Shown: piece by piece, positions 13,030 to 22,762 of the stretch
Position numbering within the stretch: the stretch's first letter is position 1
Layout of the letters: each line of letters opens with the position of its first letter
From: Peromyscus leucopus
Taxonomy: Eukaryota; Chordata; Mammalia; Rodentia; Cricetidae
NCBI RefSeq assembly: GCF_004664715.2
Contig: NC_051076.1
Span: 691,800 to 755,799 of the forward strand
Length of the DNA stretch: 64,000 bases
Direction of reading: 5' to 3'
Translations under genes and position numbers: made by a program
Notes under the pieces: model-generated
The model's database searches: none
Told to the model about the DNA's origin: nothing
What the model saw: only the letters and a program-made list of their open reading frames with translations

Positions 13030-14250
13030 TAACAAAACCAAAACAATGACAGAAAACATTCTCTGGAGGTTTTCAGTAATATTTAAGAATGTAAGCGACC
13101 CCTAACACCAACACCTGAAAGTTGCTAGGTTAAACAAATGATAAAGTCCCAAAAGACAGGATCAAATAATAATAATTAGATGAATATCAGATCCCCAAGG
13201 AGATGGGCACAAAAGTCACTGCAGGAACAGTCTCATCATGCATCTGCACAACCAGCCCATTTCTGAACTCTTTCCCAAAGAGCAGAAGACTTTTAAGGTT
13301 AGTTCACTTTTAAGGAACAATTTCATCCCTCATGGACATATCTGAGAGCAAACATGAATGAACACACACTAGAGAAAGAATGGTATGTCTACAAAACCTA
13401 AAGGAGTATATTACTGTGTGATTAAACAAACCTTGTGTTTAAAAGTCAAAAATATATGATTAGCTAAGGTTAACAATAAAGCAAGGAAAATAGGTAAAGA
13501 AATGTCATAATGTGATATAATAAGTACATAATAAATACAATACAAAAGACTCATAATGAAAATTAAGGCCTCAGCATAACAAGCCTGAGAAATCTTCCTA
13601 AAGCTCATCATTTTGAATCAGGTGAGCTCCAGACTTACACTATTAGATAGCTGAGCCTTCTTGAGAGAAAAAGTAGGAAGACTCGGATGAAAGCTGCTGA
13701 CTGCTAGAGAGAAAGACATCTACACAATCTTAAGACATCCACGGCCAGTGTCAGGGAAGAACTCTTCTCAGTATGTATTAGAAAATAGTGAAGCTGAAAA
13801 AGAGCACTCGTCATGTCCACAAACTGGTGTGTGCCAGGTAGAAAAAAAATCAAGAAGCCTTTTCTGGAAAGCATGATGTAAACTGAAAAAGTTCTATTTT
13901 TCATCCTTAAGACCTAGCACTGAATTGCAGTTACAGGTCCAGACAAAGTGAACAGGCTAAATCTCTTCAGTCTCATTTCCTTCTGAAGATAGAGATATTC
14001 AGCCGTGGTTCACATGAAACAAAAGGCTCCTACTCACTGAAGTGACAGTTACAGATCATTATTTAAGAAGCAATGCAAAGCTGGGTCTCCACAACTGCCT
14101 TAAACACAAAGACAGGCGCTATAAAACTATAATAATTTTTATATTTTAGCAAACATTATTCCGGGCACATAAGTAACTAGATAATATTTAAACTGTGAAT
14201 ATTAATATTACTTGTATGATGGAAATTGATTATTTTTCTATCAAAACTTA
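13030..14250. other. No recognised gene
   Basis: AT-rich, unique-looking sequence. Short minus frames at 13411-13611 and 13704-13904 are low-complexity hydrophobic chance frames. Confidence 0.4.
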
Positions 14251-14259
14251 TTGTTTTGT

Positions 14260-14378
14260 ATCTGGGAGAACTACAGAGTTTCACCATACCATGAGGGCGG
14301 CTTCAAACTTGTGACTCCTGCTTCATCCTCCAAGACCTGAGATTACAGGTATGAGCAGTATTCCTGGCTAACATTTCA
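14260..14378 (-). mobile_element. Old B1-like fragment
   Basis: The segment 'ctacagagtttcaccatacc' and then 'ctgagattacaggtatgagc' keep the reversed B1/7SL landmarks but are strongly diverged. Confidence 0.55.
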
Positions 14379-14789
14379 TTTCTTGATACTTGAATGCAGA
14401 ACTTTAGGCCATAGTTTGTTTAATTGCTGAATTTCAAATGCAGTCACTCACCAAACACATTTTTAAATGGCATGTTCTTTGGAACATGTCTTTTGATTCC
14501 TCAACTGTTCTTTACAGCTAACAAAACTATTATAAAATATAGGAGTTAGTGTAAGAAGACATGTCTTGAGCATCAGTGTCTGGGAATTGGGGTTGTACTT
14601 TCTGTGAGAGAGGCTGTGGCATTAAACTGAAGAGCTGAAATTCAAAGAGTTAAAAATTCTAGCATACAGCCAAAGCTGGTTACACTAGTAGCTAACATTG
14701 TACAGAGTACTATGGTGGCAACATGAAATCCCTTTCACAGATAACTTTGGTGTGAGGATTCACCTAACAGAGACTTTCTAAAAATGTTA

Positions 14790-14960
14790 ATTAATTTATT
14801 TACTTATTTCAGATAGTGTAGCCAAGGATAACCTTGAACTTTGATCCCTCTGTCTCCCTTTACTGGGAAGATGGTATACACTACCCTAACTGGTTCATGT
14901 GGTTTCAGGAATCAAACCCACAGCTTCACGCAGGTCCTCTGCTGAAGATTTCTCAGAACA
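14790..14960 (-). mobile_element. B4-type SINE fragment
   Basis: T-rich start, then 'tagtgtagccaaggataacc', then 'aggaatcaaacccacagctt'. This is the order of a reversed B1-like body plus tRNA-like end in B4 elements. Confidence 0.55.
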
Positions 14961-16120
14961 GGGTAACAATTTGATACTGCTACTCTCCTCTTTTTTTTTT
15001 TTTTTAATATGTTGTCAAGCCTGCACTGAAGCCTGAGGTCTCAGACCACCTCACCCACGCCCTCTTCCTATTCTCTTTTGTTCTTGGTGTCTCTAAAAGC
15101 CTCTTGCACATATACTCCCTCTTGACATCTGCTTCTAGGGAAATTTGACCATGTGTTTACAGTACAAACCACCACATTAAATTCTGCATGTGTGTTATTT
15201 CATTTATTCTACACAAAGGTACTATGAAGACATCATTGCTATCCCTATTTTTGAATAAGGAAACAGGCCAAAAGAACCTAATAGTTGGGATTTAAATCCA
15301 AAACATTTTTACACTTCAAAACATTTATTATACTATCATTTAACAGTAGGATGTCTATATAAAAGTGATAACACATTCCTAAAACTGAATATTATACAGG
15401 TCCTAAACTCATTTTATAGTAACAAATTTATTAACATAGGAAGATTTATGGAATAAGAAAAAAAGTAGGTCACAAAATAAATTGCATAATATTACTTTTA
15501 TTTTTAAAGCACATACACATAAATCTGAAACAACATAGAGAGACATGATAAGTAGGTATCTCTGAGTGGGGTTAATGAGCAGGCTTTTATGCCTTTCTTT
15601 TTGGCTTATTTGTATATGCAAAGATTTCTGTAAGAAATGAAACTTCAAAGAGGAAAGGAAAAATAACAGAAGAAAATAAGCGCCAATTCAAGCCCCCTGA
15701 AGACTCTGGTCACACACACAAATCAACGCACACTGAAAAGCCTAACATCTTTAAACATGTGCACACTGTGTCTACAGCCTGGCTTAAACTCTGCCTTTAC
15801 TGTAGCTCTGTTAGCCATCACTCTCCTACACATTCAGGTGACTTAATGACTGTTCTGTGTTCTCCACTTTTTCCTTCTGTCCCTTTCCAAAAGTCCTCAC
15901 TAGGCCCACATTCCTCATTATCTTCCTTCATCAAGAATTTCTTCATCTGTACTGCTGCAAGCAAAATTCTTCATTCTGCATGCCACTGTTACAACGTTTG
16001 TAAGTGGTCTCTATAATAACTATTTGTATATATAACTTTATTTCATAGTAGTGTATAAGTAAAGCGATTCTTCATCCTTGTCTAATATATAATACATAGT
16101 TATTCCCATCAATATACTTT
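14961..16120. other. No recognised gene
   Basis: AT-rich sequence with a short poly-T at 14992-15005. The plus frame at 15759-16016 and minus frame at 15409-15648 have no recognisable domains. Confidence 0.4.
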
Positions 16121-16121
16121 T

Positions 16122-16320
16122 AAAGATTTTATTTTTTTATTTTATGTGTATGGAGTGCTTTGCTTGAATGTTTGTATGTATATCACATGCATGCCTGGTA
16201 CCTGTAGAGCGCAGAAGAGGATGTGGAAACCCCCAGAATTGCTACAAATGGTTGTGAGCCACCATGAGGGTGCTGGAAACCAAGCCCTGATCCTCTACAA
16301 AAGCAATCTCTCCAGAACCT
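16122..16320 (-). mobile_element. B3/B2-related SINE
   Basis: The element runs 'tttatgtgtatggagtgctt', 'gcatgcctggtacctgtaga', 'ttgtgagccaccatgagggt' and ends 'caatctctccaga'. This is a reversed rodent B3 with its A-rich tail at the left. Confidence 0.85.
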
Positions 16321-16841
16321 CCATTAATCTTAAATCTCTACAAGATCGAGGGAGAATAAAAGTCTATATTTGTTTAATGTCAAATGGGAGTCAGGCGAAG
16401 TGTTTGAGCCTTTCCATAAACCAACTCACAAGATTTTTGAAGCAGTCCTGTGGGTCCATTTTATATACGAAAGCATAACTTCATAAGTCCACAAAGATCC
16501 CTTGACTACTTGTGTAGAAACTTTTTAATTAAAAAAAAAAACTGATATTTAAAATTCAAAATCCCCAAAACTCGAGTCTTGTACTTCCATTACAAAAGCA
16601 TGATTCCATGTTGCTCCATGGGGAAGACACAGTACATATAAAGGCCCTACAGACCAAGGTTTTCTAGTGCACCAAAACTGCTCTCAGGTAATACTGGGTA
16701 GTTAACAGAAGTCAGTATTCACAAGTAATAGAAGAATTTAGATTATCTAATCCAATGTCTCTTATAAATGAGAAATATAACCCCCAGAGGAAGGAAATTC
16801 CCTTTATATACTATAATGTATATTATATTGTGTGGTGATAT
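16321..16841. other. No recognised feature
   Basis: AT-rich, unique-looking sequence between the B3 and the composite LTR-like element. Confidence 0.4.
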
Positions 16842-17313
16842 TGTGTTCCCCAAAATATTGTGTACCCTAATAAACTTATCTAGGGTCAGAGAACAGAACA
16901 GCCACTAGATACAAAGACCAGAAAATGATGGCACACACACCTTTAATCCTAGCATTTCGAAGGCAGAGATCAATCCGGATCTCTGTGAGTTCAAAGCCAC
17001 ACTGGAAACAGCCAGGCATGGTGACTCACACCTTTAATCCCAGGAAGTGATGGCAGAAAGCAGAAAGGTATATAAGGCATGAAAACCAGGAAGTAGAGCC
17101 TGGTTAAGCTTTTAGGCTTTTGAGCAGCACAGTTCAGCTGAGATCCATTTGGATGAGGACTCAAAGGCTTCTGAGGAAACAAGATCAGCTAAGGAACTGG
17201 CAAGGTGAGGTGGCTATGGCTTGTTCTGCTTCTCTGATCTTCCAGCATTCACCCCAATAACTGGCACCGGGTTTGTTTTTATTAATAAGACTTCTAACAA
17301 TTCGTGCTACAAT
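16842..17313 (+). mobile_element. Composite LTR-like repeat with embedded B1-like segments
   Basis: It starts TGTGGTGATATTGTG and ends with 'ttcgtgctaca', the TG...CA form of LTRs. Inside are two B1-like stretches ('cacacctttaatcctagca' and 'cacacctttaatcccagga'), a TATA-like 'gtatataaggc' at about 17068, and an AATAAG stretch near the end. It resembles a repeated rodent LTR class that captured SINE sequence. No coding region is attached. Confidence 0.6.
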
Positions 17314-17653
17314 ACTGGTAAACTGTCATGTGCTACTTGAGGTCATTGAAAAGTGGGTTACCCATATTCCTCTTGGCCTATGCATATAAACACTGTGCCT
17401 TTAAGAATAGTTAGAAGGCAATCTGTTTCCAAAAGATATTACTGTTGTTTCTATCATGATATAAAATGGACACTGGGCCGAGAAGCCAGAAGTCCAGGCC
17501 TGGAATGCTCATCCCTGGAGAGAAAACCTAATCAGGAGTTCCAGCTAAGTGCTTTGGCATCTTCAGTTGGTTTCCACTAAGTGCTGTGAGCACCCAGTCT
17601 GCTGATGGTATCTCCACCTGCTGCTAAGTCTTACTCAAGGAATGGGTATAAAT
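17314..17653. other. No recognised feature
   Basis: Unique-looking sequence. The 75-codon plus frame at 17353-17580 has no family match. Confidence 0.4.
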
Positions 17654-17746
17654 TTTTTTCTTTTTTCTTTCTCTTCTTCTTCTTCTTCTTCTTCTTCTTC
17701 TTCTTCTTCTCCTTCTTCTTCTTCTTCTTCTTCTTCTTCTTCTTTT
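17654..17746 (+). repeat. (CTT)n polypyrimidine tract
   Basis: About 90 bases of nearly pure pyrimidine, mainly CTT/TTC repeats with one CCTT interruption near 17711. It abuts the 3' end of the minus-strand LTR at 17747, consistent with growth from the A/G-rich end of that element. Confidence 0.95.
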
Positions 17747-18415
17747 AATCTTTGGGGTCCTGCCACCCAGCTCTCAAGTAAATATACAGAGACTTATTCT
17801 TACTTATGAATGCCCAGCCTTAGCTTGGCTTGTTTCTAGCCAGCTTTTCTTAACTTAAATTATCCCATCTATCCTTTGCCTCTGGGCTTTTACCTTTCTC
17901 TAATCTATATACCTTTCTTTCCTTCTCACACCCTGGCTGGTTGTGTGGCTGGGTGGTTGGTCCCTGGCATCTTCCTCTCCTTCTGCTTTTCTCACTCCTC
18001 CTTCTTCTCTTCTAGCCTAGATTTCATCTCCTATTTATTCTCTCTGCCTGCCAGCCCTGCATATCCCTCTCCTGCCTAGCTATTGGCCACTCAGCTCTTT
18101 ATTGGACCAATCAGGTGTTTTAGGCAGGCAAAGTAACACAGCTTTACAGAATTAAGCAAATGCAACACATCTCTGCATCATTAAACAAATATTCCAGGCG
18201 GGCAGTGGTGGTGCACTTCTTTAATCCCAGCACTCAGGAGGCAGAGCCAGGTGGATCTCTGAGTTTGAGGACAGCCTGGTCTACAAAGCAAGAACCAGGA
18301 CAGGCTCCAAAACTACAAAGAGAAACCCTGTCTTGAAAAAACCACACACACACACAAAAAAATTCCACAGCATAAACAAATGTAATACATTTTAAACTAA
18401 TATTCCACAACAAGT
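17747..18415 (-). mobile_element. Solo LTR, interrupted by a younger B1
   Basis: On the minus strand it begins TGTTGTGGAATATTAG, has a CCAAT-type box ('tgattggtccaataaagag'), an AATAAA signal and an 'agagctgggtggcaggaccc' end. A B1 at 18196-18342 sits inside it. Similar sequence is at 2275-2796. No gag, pol or env is visible. It is an old endogenous-retrovirus promoter unit left by LTR recombination. Confidence 0.7.
18196..18361 (+). mobile_element. B1 SINE nested in LTR
   Basis: A 'ggcgggcagtggtggtgcac' start, a standard body, an end near 'gaaaccctgtcttgaaaaaa', then a short CA tract. 'attcca' recurs on both sides (18191-18196 and about 18362-18367), and the LTR sequence resumes after it. 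The B1 therefore inserted after the LTR. Confidence 0.88.
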
Positions 18416-19140
18416 GGGGGCATTCTGTTCTGCCTGGGACTCTCTTGATCAGGAACTATAGCTGACTGCCTTAACGGGGCTTTCATAGTCGATTTCACCT
18501 AGATGTTTTAAGTACTTGGTTTGATGATATTTTGCTACATACCTATCTCTTGCCATTTATGTTTTTACTTTCGGTTGATAAATACTTAATAAACTTATTC
18601 ATTCAAATATGAAAGTACAGCTATCATAGACCATTCTCTGTACCTAGCAAAACATATATACATGAGGGCTAGGCCAGAGTTAAAATCTAATAGGTGGCAA
18701 TATGGCCTTTAAATCCTAGGTATGGTACTTAATAACTGTATGTGAACTAGCACAGCTTACAAAGCTGATCTTGTCTCAGCTTTATCATCTGTAAAAGAAG
18801 GCTAATATTCTAGTACTGTGAGGACTAAAGGCTACATTGCACAGGAGATGGTAAGCAACCATAAAGAGTTGACACTTATATGTAAATATGTACAATGTGT
18901 TGTTTGATAGCTGCCTTTAGAGGTAGCTGGTACTCAGGACTTAAGAATCACTAAATTGCTATTGATCTCTACATCTCTTGCTTTTGTTGCAAGTACTATA
19001 TCTACATAAAATACATATATTTACCTTTGGGTTAAAATGATAAAATTGGCCAATGATAGGTATTTATCTTATTCATGTGAAAATTACCTATGACAATGAA
19101 CATGGCTTTTAAATCTTATCTCCAAGGTTTGTTATGTACA
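18416..19140. other. No recognised feature
   Basis: AT-rich, unique-looking sequence. No SINE, LTR or exon evidence. Confidence 0.4.
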
Positions 19141-19150
19141 CTGATTGGCT

Positions 19151-19210
19151 ACTTCTCCTTCTCCTTCTTCTTCTTCTCCTCCTCCTCCTCCTCCTCCTCC
19201 TTCTTTTTGG
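19151..19210 (+). repeat. (CTT)n/(CTC)n polypyrimidine tract
   Basis: Nearly pure pyrimidine: CTT repeats grading into CTC repeats. It directly precedes a partial reversed B1 at about 19211-19290 whose A-rich tail it replaces. Confidence 0.9.
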
Positions 19211-19690
19211 CTTCATAAAGATAGTGTTTCTCATGTAGCTTTGGAGCCTGTCCTGGAACTCACTACATACTATTGTACCTAAGACCTAAATGAATGATTT
19301 TTTTTTTTAACTAAGTTCTTTTGAAGGACTTCTTCTCTTTTATGTGTATGTGAATGCACAAATATGTGCAGGTACCAGCAGAGTCCAGAAGAAAACACTG
19401 AATCACCTGGAGTTGGAGTTACAGACCCATTGTGAGCCACCAGATGTGGGTGCTGGAAGCGAAACTCCAGAATTCTAAAGTAACGGCAAGAACTCTTCCA
19501 TCTCCTAGCCTATTTTGTTGTTCTTTGTTTGGTTGGGTTTGTTTCTGAGACAGGGTCAGATAAGCTCAGACTTGGCTTGAGGGTCTAAGAAGTGACCTAG
19601 GACCTTAAACTCCTGTCCTCCTCCAATCTCCCAAATACTGGAATTTCAGGCACATGCCACCATGCCAGGTAAACACAGTAAAACAGTCAA
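19211..19690 (-). mobile_element. Cluster of SINE fragments (B1, B3, B4-like)
   Basis: A partial B1 at 19211-19290 ('ttggagcctgtcctggaact') is followed by a B3 at about 19310-19510 ('ttatgtgtatgtgaatgcac', 'cattgtgagccaccagatgt'). A B1/B4-like piece with 'gagacagggtcagataagct' follows at about 19520-19675. All read on the minus strand. Confidence 0.7.
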
Positions 19691-20165
19691 ATTCCAGAGT
19701 CAGGTAAACCGGATTCAACTCTCAGTCATGACAATTTTCTGTGTTTAAGTTACAACCTTAGAGGATATATAAAATGTATGCAGAGACAGGATTTCTCTTT
19801 TGTGAGTATTAAACAGTGAATATAAGCTGTAAGGCAGAAGGCAGACACCTATGAGTATTCATGAAATGCCATATGAATATAAGTCACAAATAAGAACAGT
19901 GACTAAAGCTAGTTGCTATATGGAAATAACATAAAATCTCCCTGAAAGAACTTAAAACTGTTTACTTTAAGATATGAGTAAAAAAAATAAAAGAATCAAT
20001 AAGATGATAATATTTGTAGCAATCAGAAAATTATAAAAGTTCAGTGATTAATCAAACAGGAGATTAGAAAGGTCAACAAGCTTTCTTAAATATGGTTGCT
20101 TTACTCTGAAAAGGCAAAGGGGGCACCTGCCTAATGCTTCAGCATCTTTGTATTGAATACATTGC
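19691..20165. other. No recognised feature
   Basis: Unique-looking, AT-rich sequence with no repeat landmark I recognise. Confidence 0.4.
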
Positions 20166-20169
20166 ATTT

Positions 20170-20372
20170 TTCTTTTTAAAAATATTTTTATATGTGCACT
20201 TTATGTATATGGTGTTTTGTACACATGCATATCAGATGCACATCTGAAGAAGTCATTGGATCCCATGTGACTACAGTTACCGTTGATTGTGAGTTGCCGC
20301 ATGAATGCTGGAATTGGACTAGGCACCTCTGGAATGTCCTCGTAAGCACTGTGCTATCGCTCTAGCCCCAAT
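20170..20372 (-). mobile_element. B3/B2-related SINE, diverged
   Basis: The element runs 'ttatatgtgcactttatgta', 'tgaagaagtcattggatccc', 'gtgagttgccgcatgaatgc' and ends 'gtgctatcgctctagcccc'. This is the usual reversed B3 order. Confidence 0.75.
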
Positions 20373-20455
20373 ATTGCTTTGTTCTTTATGGTAATCTCTC
20401 AGCTTCTCTGGGATAGACTGATTTGCAGGGGAAATGAGGAAATAATGTAGGGTAA

Positions 20456-21118
20456 AAAGGCCAGCCAAAGAAACCCATCCTGACGCTCAAACCAGAGCCA
20501 GTGTAAGAAACACACTTTAGCCCTGAAACCAGAACCAAAGAAACACATCCTGACCCTGAAACCAGAGCCAAAGAAACACACTTTGCCCCTAGAACCACAG
20601 TCAGTGAAAGAAACACACCATGGCCCTAAAACTAGAGCCAAAAGGCTAAAAAGTGCCAGTGAAAGAAACACACTTTGACCATGAAACAAGAGCCAAATCT
20701 GTCCCTGACCAACTGAGCACAAAACCAACCAATTCCTGAGCAGGAAAACCAACCAATCCCTGAGCACAAAATCAACCAATGCCTGAGTAGAAAAATTAAC
20801 CAATCTCTGAGCTTGTCCAAGCTCAGGGATTGAAATTTAACCAATTCTCACCCTGAAAATCTCCACCCTGGAAAAACTCCGCCCATAAGAAGCTCTCCTA
20901 TGCCGTTCAGTTTACTGTCGCCTTTTCCCACCCTGGCACTTTCGCGGGGAGGGGAGGAATGGAACTGAGCAGAGAAGTAACAACAACTTTTCCCTAGAGC
21001 CAGAGCAGAGAGGAGCAAGACTGTAACACTGTCACTGGGGAAACCTTCCCCTAGGGAAGAGAGTTGTTACAGAGCTGTTAAACTCCAGGGCACCTGAGCA
21101 GAACTGTAAGTAACAACT
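20456..21118 (+). mobile_element. Retroviral-type LTR with two tandem-repeat blocks in U3
   Basis: Block A (about 20470-20697) has about six copies of a 33-38 base unit built on 'aaagaaacacac' and 'ccctgaaaccagagcca'. Block B (about 20700-20815) has four to five copies of a roughly 22-base unit, 'aaccaatccctgagcacaaa', each carrying a CCAAT box. Next come CCGCCC and a TATA-like 'cataagaagctc' at about 20882-20895, then a G-rich leader-like part to 21118. This is the layout of a proviral U3 enhancer followed by a promoter. No viral gene follows. The minus-strand frames here (20386-20844) are antisense readings of the repeats. Confidence 0.6.
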
Positions 21119-21610
21119 TTGATGGGTGTAGGAGGCCAGCGCCCACCTTTTACATGGTTTTTATGAGGAGGAGAGAAGCATAAGGAATTTGTGGATAAAA
21201 AGATAGTGGAGACGAGACAGACAGAAACACAGGATAGCTTGGGGAGGACCTGGATAAAATCCACTGGCCCCTTCTGTCTCTTCAAAAGGGCTTTTTATAA
21301 CAATGCCAAGGGGCTGGGCAAAAGATCTCCCCCTGCTAGATCTAAGCATACCTCCTAGCCCAAGTGCAGGCCCTTCCACACACCTGGTAACCATGCATGT
21401 GGTCAAGCCATCCATTGTGCAGTGCTGCTGGGTAAAGCAAGCTCAGATCTCACTAGGAAACCTCTGTGGGCTCCCCCAGGGGAAACTGAAACCCTCTCCT
21501 ACTGGGGCAGAGTTGTTACATTGGGGAAACCTTTCCCTGGGGGAGGGCTGTAAGCTGCTACTCTTTCATGACTTTGTGGTGGTATTCCTAGGCTCCAGAC
21601 TGCCAGGATC
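21119..21610. mobile_element. Second repeat, apparently splitting the LTR
   Basis: A stretch of about 390 bases separates two copies of related sequence. 'ggggaaaccttcccctaggg' with 'gagttgttaca' occurs at 21038-21071, and 'gagttgttacattggggaaa' at 21510-21530. This suggests an insertion in, or a tandem duplication of, the preceding LTR. I do not recognise the inserted family. Confidence 0.35.
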
Positions 21611-22449
21611 CCTTTCCATGTGAGCTGCAATGCTTACAAAAGGTGATTAATGAATTACAAGGCGATGAGTAAACTTAGCTGAAACTGCCTTAGTCCAAAA
21701 AGAATAATACTCTTAAGATTCATTACAAGTCACCTTTTGGGTGTCTGAAGAAATGAGCATCTTTCCTCACACTACACATTTGTCAGAAGCAATTTCTCTG
21801 GGTTACTCAGACCTCCATTCAAAGGTCTCCTGAACTCTTCATAGTTGAGAGAGTTTGGGGTAAAGCCAGAGCATTCTGAAAGTATACCCAATTCTGGATC
21901 AATGGTTTCCAAAATGTAACACGTGGATCTAAAGCTGATGCAGGATATCATCTCATTAGTTCATAGCAATAACAAAAACAGAAACCATTCTTCACTTAAA
22001 ACCAAGGGAGAAGAGTTTAATTGTAAGTCAGGTGTGACTTCCATGCCCCATTCTGAAAGCAGGTAAAAGATGTCCTCTTCAGCTACTTGTGTGCCCTCCC
22101 CGTGCACCCCTGAACTATTTTAACAGTATTTAGTAGGAGGAACATAATGTAACTTTCAAGAAACCACGGTGCCCAAATCCTGCAAACAGGAGACAGTAGG
22201 AACCCAGTTTTCTTCAGCCCCGCCCAGGAACAGTACTTAGGGAGCCAAGATTGACTCCCACGTTGGAAATGCCAGTGAAGACAGTAGGCAGGGTCCCAGA
22301 GACTTCTTCAGCCTCAGGGAGGGTCGGGCTTCGCGGGAATGACTGGGGACTTACTGGTACAATGCTTGCCTGCTCACTTCTCGGTCCTAACAACACGCTT
22401 GCAGGTAGCCGGCTGGCCGGAAACACCAGGCCTAAGAGACGAGAGGGGA
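21611..22449. other. Promoter-proximal flank without recognised genes
   Basis: This lies left of the CpG island. G+C content rises toward 22200. It is within the first intron of the minus-strand divergent transcript if that assignment is right. No repeat or coding exon seen. Confidence 0.4.
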
Positions 22450-22579
22450 AAGTCACTCACCAGCCTCCACGGGCGGCGGCGCGGGTCCCGCAAGGGCCTG
22501 ACGGGCTGGCCAGCCAGAAGCAATCGGCCCGCAGCTCACGCCGCCCTGGCGACCACTCCAGAGCGTCACTGACAACCAC

Positions 22580-22588
22580 CCGGAAGTG
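22580..22588 (+). promoter_or_regulatory. ETS/GABP-type site
   Basis: CCGGAAGTG, the consensus core of ETS-family sites. It is paired with a reversed copy ten bases downstream and placed between the two divergent start regions. Confidence 0.7.
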
Positions 22589-22597
22589 GTGGAACCG

Positions 22598-22604
22598 CTT
22601 CCGG
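22598..22604 (-). promoter_or_regulatory. Opposed ETS/GABP-type site
   Basis: CTTCCGG, the reverse of CCGGAAG. With the site at 22580 it forms an inverted pair typical of bidirectional housekeeping promoters. Confidence 0.65.
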
Positions 22605-22639
22605 GGCCGCCGAGCGCGCGGCGGGAAATTATTTCCTAG

Positions 22640-22762
22640 TAGCAAGATTAGTGGAGCCGTGAGCGCCGCCGCCGCCGCCGTCCCCCCTCCCGCCGCCCCC
22701 GGCCCCGCCGCCGCCGCCGCCGCCCGAAGAAATCAGCCCAGACCCTCCGGTCGGCCGGGAAG
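22640..22762 (+). other. SLF1: SLF1 exon 1, 5' untranslated
   Basis: The exon ends at a good donor, GGGAAG|GTAAAG. Its 5' end is not visible in sequence; 22640 is a guess from the base composition and the ETS sites. It contains two runs of GCC/CCG triplets (about 22661-22680 and 22706-22726) and no ATG, so the untranslated leader would be very GC-rich. The coding sequence starts at the first base of exon 2. Confidence 0.65.

Larger units (their letters stand above)
22461..22620 (-). other. KIAA0825: Probable first, non-coding exon of the divergent gene (KIAA0825 orthologue)
   Basis: On the minus strand the sequence reads CTG|GTGAGTGACT with the donor at 22460, a near-perfect splice donor inside the CpG island. 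The transcription start would lie near the ETS sites, around 22600. The gene name is inference: in human, KIAA0825 starts head-to-head with SLF1. I could not find its coding exons in 1-22460, so identity rests on synteny. The exon's outer end is not defined. Confidence 0.45.

Noticed and set aside
16146..16478. 110-codon plus frame
   Set aside because: Its first half is a reversed B3 SINE and the remainder shows no domain.
20386..20844. Minus-strand frames of 70-134 codons
   Set aside because: Antisense readings of the LTR tandem blocks; the repeated Phe/Leu/Trp/Val pattern follows the repeat period.
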